Positions 31,060 through 52,164 of a DNA stretch of 64,000 bases are shown one piece after another. Under the pieces are notes generated by a model. It made no database searches. It had not been told where the DNA came from and saw nothing but the letters and a program-made list of their open reading frames with translations. The position numbers were made by a program, and so were the translations under genes. The DNA comes from Pachypanchax playfairii (Eukaryota; Chordata; Actinopteri; Cyprinodontiformes; Aplocheilidae), in assembly GCA_006937955.1 (NCBI GenBank), contig SSNP01000082.1, positions 101,869-165,868 on the forward strand, written 5' to 3'. Within the stretch, counting starts at the first letter, position 1; every line of letters starts with the position of its first letter.

Positions 31060-31215
31060 ACTGAGGGTCACTAGCCTGCATGGTTTGGATGTTTCCCTGC
31101 TTCACCACACCTGATTCAAATCCTCGGCATGTCAGTAAGTCCTGCAGAAGCCTATAAAGACATGTTGATCTGAATCAGGTGTGATGAAGCAGGGAGACAT
31201 CTGACAGACAAAACA
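31060..31215. mobile_element. short palindromic MITE
   Basis: Two arms face each other: TTTCCCTGCTTCACCACACC + TGATTCA on the left and TGAATCAGGTG + TGATGAAGCAGGGAGA on the right, about 75 bases apart. They are near-perfect reverse complements (CCTGCTTCA.CACACCTGATTC). Such foldback MITEs are common in teleosts and are probably hAT-related. No coding capacity. Confidence 0.6.
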
Positions 31216-31636
31216 CCCCACAGAATACCTATGTGGGTTTTTCCCTGGTATTTACTTACATTTAGTGTAACTTAAACTTACAGCTGCTGACAAATGAAAG
31301 GAATACACCAAAGAGTATTTATACTGGAAACAGGCGAACACTGACAATGAGCAGCTGATGAGAAAGTCAAGGAGACTAATCAGTGGAATGACCATCAGGT
31401 GTGACAGAGTGAGCAGAATAAGAAACAGGAAAAGAAAAAGCACAAGAAGCTGAGACTAGAACAACGAATACGCACAGGGAAAAAAACTAACTCAGACCCC
31501 ATAACATGATGATGAGTTCCCCATAACTAACCTGTAATTACCCTACGAGTATCAAGTACCAGTTCAGTACTGGGCCTTTTTAGTGAGTAGCTTTTGTTAT
31601 TTTCAAACACTAATGAATATTTAATGTTCATGCACT

Positions 31637-31744
31637 AAATAAAATAAAATAAAATAAAATAAAATAAAATAAAATAAAATAAAATAAAATAAAATAAAAT
31701 AAAATAAAATAAAATAAAATAAAATAAAATAAAATAAAATAAAA
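31637..31744. repeat. (AAAAT)n microsatellite
   Basis: About 21 uninterrupted AAAAT units. The Phe/Ile/Leu/Tyr repeat frames on the minus strand are products of this tract. The sequence from 31745 to 32550 is AT-rich with no feature seen. Confidence 0.97.
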
Positions 31745-32659
31745 ACAGGTTCTTTTTGTAACGGAAAAATCAAATAAACCCCAAACTGTTCCAAAAGCTC
31801 CATCTGGCAAAAAAAAAAAAACAAAAAGATCAAATCTGGATAAAAAATAATTATGACCTTATGCTTATTTTAATTCCTTAAACAGGCAATGAAAGACAGG
31901 AGGAACTCCAAAATCACAAAGGGAAGTATTTAAGATGGAAATCTATTGCTGCAGATGAAATCACACTCTGAATCCTTAATGAGTTTGAACTGAGATAAAT
32001 AAATCAGAAGCAGAGGATGTCCAGAAACTTTCTCTGGTGGACTGAAAATCTAATGATGTTATAACAGGATGAAAGGATTTTAGAAATGTGATGAAATGAA
32101 ACGACAAGTCAGTTAAATGTCAGCTGGAGATGAATTTCTATTAATAAATATTACAGTATATTATTATTATTCATTCTTCTTGTTGTTGGTGTTGATGTTC
32201 TCTTAATCTTTATCCTTTTTTGGATTTTCTACTTTGTGCTATTTAGTTATTTTTTTGATAATCCTGCTTGAACATGTAAAACAGGGAATTTTCTATTTTA
32301 AAACATGTCTCCATGGACTTTTAGAATAAGAACCAGTTAATATTTGCATAATAGTTACATTATACACAAGGTTAATTAAACATCTGTGTAGTTTGTCCTT
32401 AATTTTACAAACCAGTTTCTTCTAATTATTACACTATGAACCAACAGCTAGTAAGAATCTAAACTGCCTGAAGCGCTGTTTGAAAAATAATGAGCTGGAT
32501 GTCAACATTAAAATCAGTGAAGGGGCTCAGTGTAACAATTTGTAACCCTCATCAGAAATGATGCAAGCTTTTGTGTTTCTGGTATTATCTGTATTATTTG
32601 ACACGGAGCAAAATACTATTGAATCATTAGAAAAAAAGAGAAAGTTTAATAGTTTTGTT

Positions 32660-32907
32660 TCTAGTTCTGCTCGCTCTGCAGGTGATGCCTGCAATACCAG
32701 CCATCACCAGCAGAGGGAGCGCTGCACCAAATCCCGTCATGCTGTCCGGAAGATCCGCGTAATAATGATCGTGACGTTGTCAGTCACGTCCACCCGTAAA
32801 GAACATCAGCAGCTTCAGCTCATGACAGCGCAGCTCTCTCTAACGTGCCCTTTTAATACCGCAGCTCCTTCCGTCTGTCATTCCGCTTGTTTCCTGTGTG
32901 CAACAAC
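32660..32907 (+). promoter_or_regulatory. map2k1: map2k1 promoter and 5' untranslated region
   Basis: A moderately GC-rich block directly upstream of the map2k1 start codon. It contains a GTGACGTTGTCAGTCACGTC stretch (32771-32790) with CRE-like TGACGT and GTCACGTC words. No TATA box was seen at a useful distance. The start of transcription was not located. Confidence 0.4.
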
Positions 32908-42811
<9,904 letters not shown>

Positions 42812-43085
42812 GACCTGATCAGTTTTCTGCAAAGCCATAAAGTTTTGTACTGTTGTTAAAATGTTCTGCAATCAATTGTATGTCGTGTATAAAAGAAAAC
42901 GCCAAGTTAAATTCTGTATTCAACATTTTTGGGGCTCCCTTGCAGGCCTGCTTGAAAAGCCATCTTTTCTAATGATTCAGTTATGAAAAATGCTGCTAAA
43001 CCCGTGTGCTTGATACCCCCCCTTTACCCTCCCAAAAACGCAAATTGTTTAATATTTGTTAGCTTTTGTGAAACTATTCTTGTGA

Positions 43086-43139
43086 ATTAAACATTTGAAT
43101 AACACCTCTGAGTCTTGCTTTTGACAGAACTTATTTATT
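43086..43139. terminator. facing polyadenylation signals of map2k1 (+) and rpl4 (-)
   Basis: ATTAAA at 43086-43091 on the plus strand serves the map2k1 3' UTR, which starts at 42812. TTTATT at 43134-43139 reads as AATAAA on the minus strand, 29 bases past the rpl4 stop codon. The two mRNAs end within about 50 bases of each other, possibly overlapping. A third convergent signal is AATAAA at 51925-51930 for zwilch. Confidence 0.7.
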
Positions 43140-43167
43140 AAATCCTTGAACTCCAGTCTCTTTAGAT

Positions 43168-46100
43168 TTAAGCCTTGGGTTTAGCAGGTGCTGCCTTCTT
43201 TGCAGGCCTCTTCTTGGGCTTCAGCATCTTAGCCTTGATCTACAGAAACATCCAAGAGAAACTCAAGTCATTATCCAGTATACAGGTTTTACTGCCATGT
43301 TCAGATGTTTGAAAGTTAGGAACTACTTACAGCAGGGTCATGCTGCAGGATGGCATGACGTCTTGCTGTCTTGGCGTAAGGGTTCAGTTTGAACATTATC
43401 TTCAAATTCTTCAGAGGATTCTTCTTCAGCACCCTGCGGTTGATCTTCTTGCTGTAATGACAAGAGATGTAACGAGGTAAGTGTTTGCTCAACTGTTTTA
43501 CTGAGAGGTCATACCTCTGCACTGCTCAGGACTTCCATATAATCAGGGTTCAGAAACACGGACCTGAAGTGGAAAATCATCATAGCCAAAAAAATGTTGG
43601 AACAACAAGAGAAAGGGACGTACTTGGGTACACGGAGAGCTTTCTGGATCTCCTCGCTCTTCAGAATCCTGCTCAGGTCTGTGTTTGTCATCTTGTGCAT
43701 TGGAAGGCTGAAAACAGGAAGCATTCACTTAACGTTCTAAAGAAAAACAGTGTCTTGACCTATTCTGCTTTGCTTTAACTCAGAACTTCAGTAAATATCA
43801 CATAGTTCAAAAACACGGACCATGAAGTAGAAGCTCATCACAGTGATGTGCGTGTACAGAATACAGTATGACGTGCGACACACTGGATGATCCTGAAATA
43901 CTCACTTGTAGTCGACCTTGAGGGTGGAAGGTTTACGCCAGGTGCCGTACAGCTCGTCCAGCTTGCGGAAAGCGCTTTCAGTCCAGATACAGAATCGTCC
44001 AACGTGACCACCGGGAGCAAGTCGAAGGAGGTTCAGTTTGTTCACGTTCTGCAGAGTGATGCCTGCAAAAGACATAATACACATGCAAACTGAGAAATGC
44101 ACAACCTAGAACTAGGAGTTTTAAACCAGCTTTTGTCACTATTTTTTTAAACAAGACTACAACATGCAAGACATTGTACACATCAGTTTTGATCATATGA
44201 CACATGCAATTTACCTGGAATATTTCTGAAGGCTTTGGTTAAACCAGTGTCCTGGTTGTAGATGATGCACGGCCCTTTGCGCTGGATTCTTCTACGATTC
44301 CTCATTTTACCTTTCCCAGCACGCATGCGCTGAGATGCGTAAACCTGAGAACACAATTCATACAAATGTTAATCTTAACAGTTCATGACAAGTCAACAAT
44401 TTCAGAAAGTGGGAAATGCTGCCCTTTAAATAACACCTTTTAAACAATACATTCAGTAAAAAAAAAACAAAAAAACTCAATGACTGAAGATGTGTTTCAG
44501 TTGGTTTAAATACCTTTATTTCAACTAATCCACAAACACACTGAAATCTCTTTCACATAACAGAAAAACCCATGATGCTGATTTTAAAAATCCAACTAAC
44601 CTTCTTGATGTCATTCCAGGCTTTAAGCTTCTTGAGCAGCAGCACTGCCTCCTTGGTCTTCTTGTAGCCCTCGACTTTGTCTTCAACCACGAGTGGGACC
44701 TCGGGAATCTCTTCAATACGATGTCCTATAAACAAAAGCTTCATGTGATTCAGGAATATCTAAACAAAAGCTGTTGAGGTGACTATTTCCCGACTTTGCT
44801 CAGAATACATCAGACATCAAAACTCTGCGACAGCTTAACGACAGCAGGCTACTGTCACTGTTCACAGAATCAGACGCAAATTACACCATCACAGCAAATC
44901 TAACATGGAGTGACGTACATGAGCTAAACAAAAACTATTTCATATTCAACTGCATCGCTAATAGATAACTTGCAGAAAGTGTATGAGTTGAGGGCTCCAA
45001 CTTACCCTTTGACATCACAAGTGCAGGGATGGCTGAAGCAGCCAGAGCAGAGCAGATGGCATAGCGCTTCTGGGGTGTGTTGATTCTGCGGTGCCAACGA
45101 CGCCAGGTTTTAGTCGGGGCAAACATTCGGCCACCACGACACATCTAAATAAAAAAAGTCAAGGATGGCTGGCATGGAAGAAAGAAACACTGAAGCTCCT
45201 TTTACACCTGCTCAGACTCCATGTTCATCAGTCGCCTGCACCAGCATATGACAGCAGGCATTCTGTCGCTGGGCACAGAGTCAGACGCAAATTACACCAT
45301 CACTGCAAGTCTTCGTGTAGCGGGCTTATCTTTTAAAATAGTGTATAGCTTACACAGGAGATAGTTTGGTGACCAACTCTGATCAAAAGGATACATTTCC
45401 AAAAGCACCCTGGCCAGAACGGTGAGTGCCACCACCTCTAACACGAGGTATACGGGCCACAGCTCTTCCTGTTCCCCAGGACTCTGCACTAGTCTGGTGG
45501 CCTGAAATACACACAAACAATATCCATATTCACAGCCATCACACTACACCACATGGATAACAGGGGCTACATATGACATGCTTACCTGCCAGTTCACTAA
45601 CAGCATAAGGCTGGCGGCTGTTCTTGCGCATGTTGGTGTGAACAAAATTCACAACATCAGGGCGAATGGGCGCCTTGAACACAGCTGGCATGACTACATT
45701 TTTGCCAGAGGATTCTCCTTTCTCGGAATACACCGAGATGAGAGGTCGGGCACAGGCCTGAGGGGGTAAATTTAACATAAAGCTTTAAAAAAAAACATGT
45801 GCAATAAACAACTGAGGCAAAATCATATGGTTTTTTAAAAATTGTAATGTTTCTTTCAACTGATCCAAGTTTATAACTTGAAAAATGTCAAATTGTTACA
45901 ACTCAAGCACATCTATTATTAACCAAATTATGCTAAATAAATCTTTTAACGTTAGCAATAGCTTAGCATTTAGCATAGGTTCGTAAGCTTTACAAAGGTT
46001 TGAAACCGCAAAAATCCCAAACAAATATACGTCTATGCATGGAACTGAATCAGATGCCTTTTATTCATAGCCACTATTAAAAGATTTCCCCATCATTTTA

Positions 46101-46331
46101 AATCAAGTCCCACTGAAGAACTAATACACGTGTAACAGCTTAACCACTGTGACTCTAAAATGGCTCCTCGTGTTGCCCCCGCTAGCCAGGAACAGCCAGG
46201 AGCTTATTTCAACTTAATATAAGCTCTCGGATAGAATAAACCTCCATCTTTTAAGGTTAGCTACAAAACAGAGTGAAAATACACGCATAGTGTGACATGT
46301 TAATAACAACATATTTGAAATTTCTCACCAT
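43168..46331 (-). CDS. rpl4: ribosomal protein L4 (uL4), complete, 10 exons
   Basis: Exons on the minus strand: 46331-46329 (ATG only), 45757-45586, 45501-45395, 45144-45006, 44725-44601, 44344-44215, 44062-43906, 43707-43624, 43451-43331, 43239-43168; 369 aa. uL4 is a large-subunit protein with an internal loop that lines the exit tunnel. The sequence follows human closely: ACARPLISVYSEKGESSGKN, then [20 protein letters not shown], the Arg/Gly-rich loop [40 protein letters not shown] and NPLKNLKIMFKLNPYAKTAR. The C-terminal Lys/Ala tail is short (KMLKPKKRPAKKAAPAKPKA), so the protein is shorter than the 427-aa human form. The intron falling directly after the ATG is usual in ribosomal protein genes. 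Introns carry four box C/D snoRNAs. Confidence 0.97.
43522..43588 (-). ncRNA. snord18: box C/D snoRNA U18-like (SNORD18), copy in rpl4 intron 8
   Basis: On the minus strand: C box ATGATGA (43583-43577), then CCACTTCAGGTCCGTGTTTC followed by a D' box CTGA, and a terminal D box CTGA (43529-43526). The CACTTCA.GGTCCGTGTTTC core matches what I recall of human U18, which lies in RPL4 introns and guides 2'-O-methylation of 28S rRNA. Ends are approximate; the terminal stem is short. Confidence 0.85.
43775..43846 (-). ncRNA. snord18: box C/D snoRNA U18-like (SNORD18), copy in rpl4 intron 7
   Basis: On the minus strand: C box GTGATGA (43841-43835), then CTTCATGGTCCGTGTTTTTGAA and a D box CTGA (43783-43780; another CTGA at 43791-43788). 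It shares the guide core with the intron 8 copy, but the D' box reads TTGA instead of CTGA. Ends are approximate. Confidence 0.8.
44795..44898 (-). ncRNA. snord16: box C/D snoRNA U16-like (SNORD16), copy in rpl4 intron 4
   Basis: On the minus strand a perfect 6-base terminal stem (TTTGCT/AGCAAA) encloses C box GTGATGG (44892-44886), the guide GGTGTAATTTGCGTCTGA and a D box CTGA (44803-44800). The inner GACAGTAGCCTGCTGTC forms a hairpin. This matches human U16, hosted by RPL4, which guides methylation of 18S rRNA. Confidence 0.88.
45207..45309 (-). ncRNA. snord16: box C/D snoRNA U16-like (SNORD16), copy in rpl4 intron 3
   Basis: A second U16-type RNA on the minus strand: stem CTTGC/GCAGG, C box GTGATGG (45303-45297), the identical guide GGTGTAATTTGCGTCTGA, inner GACAGAATGCCTGCTGTC and D box CTGA (45215-45212). 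The guide is unchanged from the intron 4 copy while flanks differ, so both may be functional. Confidence 0.86.
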
Positions 46332-46369
46332 TTTCGTTAGTTATTTTTCGGCACGCCGAGCAACACGCT

Positions 46370-46410
46370 CCACACGCTATGGCGGCCACAGTAAAAAGGA
46401 AGTGTGTGAT
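46370..46410 (-). promoter_or_regulatory. rpl4: rpl4 transcription start region with 5' TOP-like tract and YY1-like motif
   Basis: The minus strand reads CTTCCTTTTTAC at 46402-46391, a pyrimidine tract as found at the start of ribosomal protein mRNAs (5' TOP, translation controlled through mTOR). It is followed by GTGGCCGCCATAG, containing the reverse of ATGGCGGC, a YY1-type element common just inside such promoters. The start site itself is inferred. Confidence 0.6.
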
Positions 46411-47043
46411 TCACCCGTCAATCCTATATGCCTCCGCCTGAAAGAAAACTACTTCCGTTAACGTTTCAGTTATTAACCTGCTTAATGTTCTATAAATACG
46501 AAATTTGAATAAAACGACTTAATATTTCAATAATCTATACGTATAAGTATGCCGAGACAAATCATCAAAACTCATCAGAATATGTCAAATTGATTCCTGG
46601 CTTTTGGAACTATTTCTTTACCAACCAGCAGTAGTTTGGTTTCAGTGGGAGGGGTTAAACGTTTGACCCCGCCCACGTTGCGCCCCCGCCCCGATCTGCG
46701 TACTGCAGTCAGGGGAGTACGCATCCGTTTTGCGCAAGCGGAAAGACGAGAAACGTTCCTCTTTTCATTTACTCTATGATATAAAAATAATTTCATAAAT
46801 ACATTTTTTTTATTTTTTAGCAAAATATTTATATATTTTGTTGTCTTAATTTGCTAATTTGTATCAGAAAAATATGTCCTAACAGATTGGTTTGACCTCT
46901 GATCTCATGTCGTCACTGTTTGAGTGAGCGCGCGAGGAACAAAATATAAACAGCACTCTTTGCCAATTCTTTCAACTTCAATTTTGTTTTATTTCAGGAG
47001 ATAGTTCTCTTTGTTATCCCCGAGGCCCCACTTAAACTTTGAA
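46411..47043. promoter_or_regulatory. divergent intergenic region between rpl4 and zwilch
   Basis: About 640 bases between head-to-head genes. The middle (46640-46760) is GC-rich with GGGAGGGG, GCCCACGTTGCGCCCCCGCC-like GC boxes and AGTACGCATCC. There is no TATA box at either start. It probably serves both housekeeping genes. Confidence 0.4.
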
Positions 47044-50000
47044 ATGGTCTCAAAGGTGATTTCTAGTGCCAAAGAGTTTTTCGATGTTCTTCGGTGAGTT
47101 TTATGCCTCGAATTCAAGCAGACGGCAAGCTAATAATAAAAAATTTAGCTTAAACAGTTTGTCTTTGTCGACCTGTTAACAACATTTTCTGATGGTTAAG
47201 TGACTTGTTTTGTTTTTGTGTTGGTTCAAGATCTCTCCAAGAGAAAGACAACAGTAGTTCATGTCTATATGAGGTAATTTTATTTCACGTAGCTGCTAAA
47301 CACTTTGGTTTGTTACTATTAATATCTATGCTCATTGATTTTCAGGAGGACATCCAGATATCAAAGACGACTGGAGGCAAAATTACTGCAGTGAATATGT
47401 ACTGTGGAAACCAGACAGTTTTCATCTGTGAAAAGGCTGTAAGTACATTTAATCCCTTTCACTCAAGAGACTTTCAGACATGTTGAAGATGTTGCCAAGT
47501 CTCAGATAAACAAGCACAAATACTAATTATTTTCCTCATATTTACCAATGCACTTCCCATCTCTGCTAGATTTGCTTTGTTTTTGGTTTCTATAGAAGAT
47601 CAGCTGAATTCACATTTGGAACTTTTTCAGGGGCTCGCTGCTGGTTCACACACATTTTTTACATTCATAAAATACATTTTGACTTGATATATCATCTGCA
47701 TATTTTTTGTTAGCCTATGGGTGAAGAGGTGGATAAAATAACCCACATTCTGAATAAATTTCAGTCCCTGAAATGGATGAATTTGATTTTATAAAACCTG
47801 GAGTTCCTTTTGTTGGTGTTTGAAGTTGTGATTAAAATCTAGTTGAAACTTATTTTAATCTTCAGTTAATTCTATGAATCAGGGTTGGATGTGCTTAGCT
47901 TCTGTTTAAGTCCATGTACGTTTCCATGTGGGAAGAGCGTTGGCTGATCTTCGTTGTGCTAAAAATGTTGAGATGATTTGTGCAAAGGGTTTTAGTATTT
48001 GAAAAGTGGCAGATTATTAAATGTGTCATTGTCAAAATTTACATAGATCTGAATGTGAGTGGAAGTCGTTGCACACTGTCTGATTTAACTGTTACTCTGT
48101 GATTTGCTGGTCAATGAGTCATCTTTTAACACCAGGTTCCAAAAATAAGTAAGCCAGATGATGAGCAAGTGACAGAGACATCAAACTGTGATTCTGATGA
48201 TGCTGATGATGACCGTGATGTTCTCCAAGTAGAACAAGGACCAGAGCCTCTTACAGTCATGAAAGCAAGGTGAGTAATCTGATGCATTTAATTTCTGTTT
48301 AATGATGTGTGAGTGATAAACCTTTTTTTCTCTCTTTTTTTTTTTTTTAGACAGTTGCTTTCTTGGTACACTTTGTCTCAAAATGCCGGTGTGTCAGCAT
48401 TCAACAAAGATCTTGTTTTACTCCCTCTTTGGGTGCGATGTGACATGTCTGATCCTGCAGGAACAACTTGGTTTGGGGTTGAACCAGTCCACGTGGGCAG
48501 TAAAGTAACTGGTGTCAAACTGTACTCCGTTACCTGTAAAGGTATAGATCATCTGATATGAACATACTAAGACATTATTTGACTCAAAATATTTTGTTGT
48601 GTGGGTTGGAAACTTATTTTTACTGGTCTTCACATTTTTAGGTTCAACTGTGGACAAAAGATCTCTCCTAACCTTAGAGGAACTGAAACAAGAGCATAAG
48701 AAAAGGCACCATCCATCCTCAGTAAGTTACTGTGGTGCTAGTGTGCACTGGTGAGTATTCATTCACTTACATCTGTTAATTTGTCCTAGATGGTGGTTAA
48801 AGGAAGTGCCAGGTTCCACTTGTTTGGCTCCACTGTGATTGAAAACACCATAATCGAGTCACAGAGCAGTGTGACTGTGGACTTCAAATGGAGTCATGTG
48901 GAGAGTGTTCTTGAGGCTCCTCCTCTGTCTTCTACAGCAACACTAGTGAGCAACAATCATCCAGCTCAAAATTATGCTGATTATTATTATTATTATTATT
49001 ATAAATGATATTTCTACCTGTTTGTTCTGTGATGGACTGGCCTCTCGCCCTATGACAGCTGGAGATAAACACCAGCTCCCAGTGACCCTGAACAGGAATA
49101 AGCAGGTTTAGATAACGACTGACTGACCTTCTTTATTTACATGCAGAATATCAAAGTGACCAGTGGAGACATGAGAAGTCCGATGTTTGAGATGTACAGG
49201 GAGTTAGAGTTTCTTAAGGTTAGTGTTTCGTTCTCCTGTAAGATCTCAGTAACACATAATTAACTGAATAAGTAAATATGTCAGAGTCTTTGTATTTCAG
49301 ACTCTTGCAGATGGTTTAAAATGTGGTGAGACTGAGTGGATGGAACCTCTGGAAAGCACATCAGCTGTAACTCTAACTAAAGCTTACCTTGAAGGTATCT
49401 GCATTCAGTAAAATCAACACATCTTACATGCACTAAACAGCTTGTATGAAGTTATGATTTCTTTCTTTTTTTCAGAACTTCAAAACACTGCAAAAACATT
49501 GCAGGACCAGGCTGCAAAAACAGCAGAGGTTTGATCATGTTTGAACTACAGAGTTTTATGTGAAATGTATTGAAATTCAAAAATGATCTTTTATTTGTGT
49601 TTTGATGTTTATTAAAGACTCCAAAGCTGAAGTCTGAGACAGACCCTCCTATTTTCAACTCTTTCTTGGAAAGAGGCAATTTGGATTTTGTGGAACAGCT
49701 GTGGATCCGACTGAGAAAAAGTAATTTGTGTTTTTATTGTTTATAAAAACTAGGATCTGGTTTTGACCATACCTGTAGCCACTGACAGCCGTTTTTTCAG
49801 GTGTGACTTCATACCAAGACATTAGAGACAGTTTGAAGCTGGTAATTGAAGCTCTGAGGTTCGGTGACATCAAACCCTGGGTATGCGGAGATGTAGATAT
49901 GGACAACTGTTTATTCCAAACAAAATGTAAATGTTTTTGGTGTAACGGAGGTTTTTGTTTGACTTCCTGCAGATTCACAGAGACAGCAGCAGCTCCCTTA

Positions 50001-51639
50001 GCAAACTCATTCTACAGTCTTACCACCAGCAGACTGAACACGTGTCTCTCACAGGCGTCACGCCTGTCATCATGCTACTGGAGATGGGTCTGGATAAGAT
50101 GAGAAAAGATTATATCAACTACCTGATCGGTAACTTCTTGATCAATCATCTTAAGTTCTGTGAATAACGCACACGTGGATAATCTCTTTATATTTGTTTT
50201 GTAGGGGAAGAACTGACAACTTTAAACCACTTGGTGAGCTTCAAATTACCTTTTCAGTGTCTCTCAAAAGTTAATCTCAGCCTAAATGAAGTTTTTGCTC
50301 CACAGTGCTACTACCTGAACGCAGAGGTTGATCTGCAGGAGCAAGTGATTCGACTGAGGAAACTGCACCATCTGCTGGAAATAGTTCTGACCTGCGGAAC
50401 ATTTCTGTCTTTGCCCTACGATCGCCTCTTTCTTCTCACACAGTAAATCCCTGAAATTGTTGTTAAAAAAAATAGGATTATTTAGATGACATGATCCTCA
50501 AGCTCACGTTTTCTTTTCCTCCTAGATCGTGTTTGCATCACTACAAAACATCAACATATGACGAGGAGCATGAATTTAAACTCCAAATCAAACCCACCTT
50601 GATCAGCCATTTGTATCAGAAGTAAGAAAAATAACTCTGGACATTTTGGGCTGTTACAAACCAGCAGACTGGACAAATATATTATTGGGATGTTGCACTT
50701 GAATGTATGACTCCTGAAATATAATACCTGGATTTATTGTGTTCCTAACAGCCTCTAACGATACTGATGTGACAATAATTTTCCAACATTTCATTCAGCC
50801 CTAATTTTTACCTACTTCCAAGTAATTGGATTCCACTGATTGTCCTTTCTTTTTCATTGCAGCAATATTAAGCAGTTTTTTTGTGATAATTATCTAAAAT
50901 ATTTGGAAGCTAATTGTTTTCAGCATGGCAAATGGATAGGACTAAACTCTGCCATCTGTGGGTTTGTTTGAAGTAGGGTGCAAAGTACCAAACACACATC
51001 CCTGGGGTACTCCTGTATTCAGTATAATGGAGAACGACAACTTCTGTCCTCCTGACAGGAAGTCTAAATACAGAGTGAGAGTTTCAAATCTCATTAAACA
51101 TTCCAAGTTTTTAATCCCTTCTATAAGTAATGTAGGTTTACCAGCATCAGAAAACAAAGAATGTATTTGGGCACCAAAAGTTTATGAACATATTACATTT
51201 GTGATAGCAAACATGAGCGCCTCTTGTGTAGGTAATATAGCTTATTGGCAAGATGATTAACATAATTAAATCCTTGCATAGGTTAAAGGGGTATTGATAC
51301 AGATTTGAAAGTTTTCATATCTTTTTCACAGAGAACATCCAGTATTGTGGGGGGTGGAAGTATCCAGTGGCCACGGTACTCGTGAGGTGCGAACAACCCT
51401 GCAGCTTAGTGACAGACCACTGGTTGATCACGTTACCTTTGAAACAGGTGATCTTCATGTTCCACTTAAAATATCAATGATGATTAACTGTGCAATGAAA
51501 GTACAGATAATTCTGTTTGTCTTTAAGAGCTTTCGCTTTAATTTTATTAGATTTCTCAAACGAAACCGTCAAGGAGGACAGCGAGGAGCCGGCTTTCTAT
51601 TCCACCACAGTGTGCTGCAGCCTTGTCAACTTTGCATGA
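47044..51639 (+). CDS. zwilch: Zwilch kinetochore protein, complete, 18 exons
   Basis: Exons: 47044-47093, 47231-47273, 47346-47438, 48136-48269, 48351-48541, 48642-48721, 48790-48945, 49147-49218, 49301-49394, 49476-49528, 49618-49720, 49801-49880, 49973-50129, 50205-50233, 50306-50442, 50526-50621, 51332-51447, 51551-51639; 1773 bases, 590 aa (human 591). Zwilch joins ROD and ZW10 in the RZZ complex of the outer kinetochore corona, which recruits dynein and Mad1 for the spindle checkpoint. Identity rests on overall length, exon layout, the RPL4-LCTL neighbourhood and stretches such as KGSARFHLFGSTVIENTIIE and EHPVLWGVEVSSGHGTREVR. The protein is soluble with no membrane segment. Exon 10 uses a weak donor (GTTTGA). 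Intron 16 holds a LINE fragment and intron 7 a repeat tail. Confidence 0.93.
49025..49125 (+). repeat. tail fragment of common teleost interspersed repeat
   Basis: In zwilch intron 7: TCTGTGATGGACTGGCCTCT, ACAGCTGGAGATAAACACCA and GACCCTGAACAGGAATAAGC. It is preceded by a short (ATT)n tract at 48983-49003. Confidence 0.7.
50945..51190 (-). mobile_element. LINE reverse transcriptase fragment in zwilch intron 16
   Basis: The minus-strand frame contains LYLDFLSGGQKLSF, then SIILNTGVPQGCVFGTLHP. The L-DFL-G-Q and LNTG-PQGCVLSPL motifs are characteristic of the reverse transcriptase of fish non-LTR retrotransposons. Only this part survives, in the opposite orientation to zwilch. A different part of a similar element is at 59430-60490. 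Confidence 0.65.
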
Positions 51640-52164
51640 ATTGACAAAGTACTTATGTACAAAACAACATAGATATCTGCATTTATTTATTTTAAAAGGA
51701 AAACATCTTTTAAAATACTAACAGTACAAATAAGATAGATTTAATCATTCTAAAACCCTGAAGTGACCCCGGCTGGGTGTCTGGTCAATATGTTTGGAAG
51801 TATTTTCGTTGAATAATTATATTTTTGTGTTGTTGAGTGATTTTTCTCAAATATTAGAAACATATTTGTAGCTTAAGATGGCAGTCAAGACAAATCTGAA
51901 ATTAATTCTGTGAAACTCAACGCAAATAAATTTCTGTAAATCACGTGAGTTGTTCGCAGTGGCAGTGTTCCTTCCACATCAGCAGTTTAATAAAAACAAA
52001 CAAAACGTGGCAGGTAAATAAACATTTTACTAATGTTATTTTCAGCAAATACAGTTGACACATCACATTAGTGAATATTCTTGAAATTCACCTCAAAACC
52101 GTATTGATGCTCACACAAAATCTATCAAAGAAAGGTTGTAGTTCCATTCTTTTTTATTTTTTTT

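Noticed and set aside
31621..31833. Phe/Ile/Leu/Tyr-rich frames suggesting a membrane protein
   Set aside because: Direct translation of the AAAAT microsatellite.
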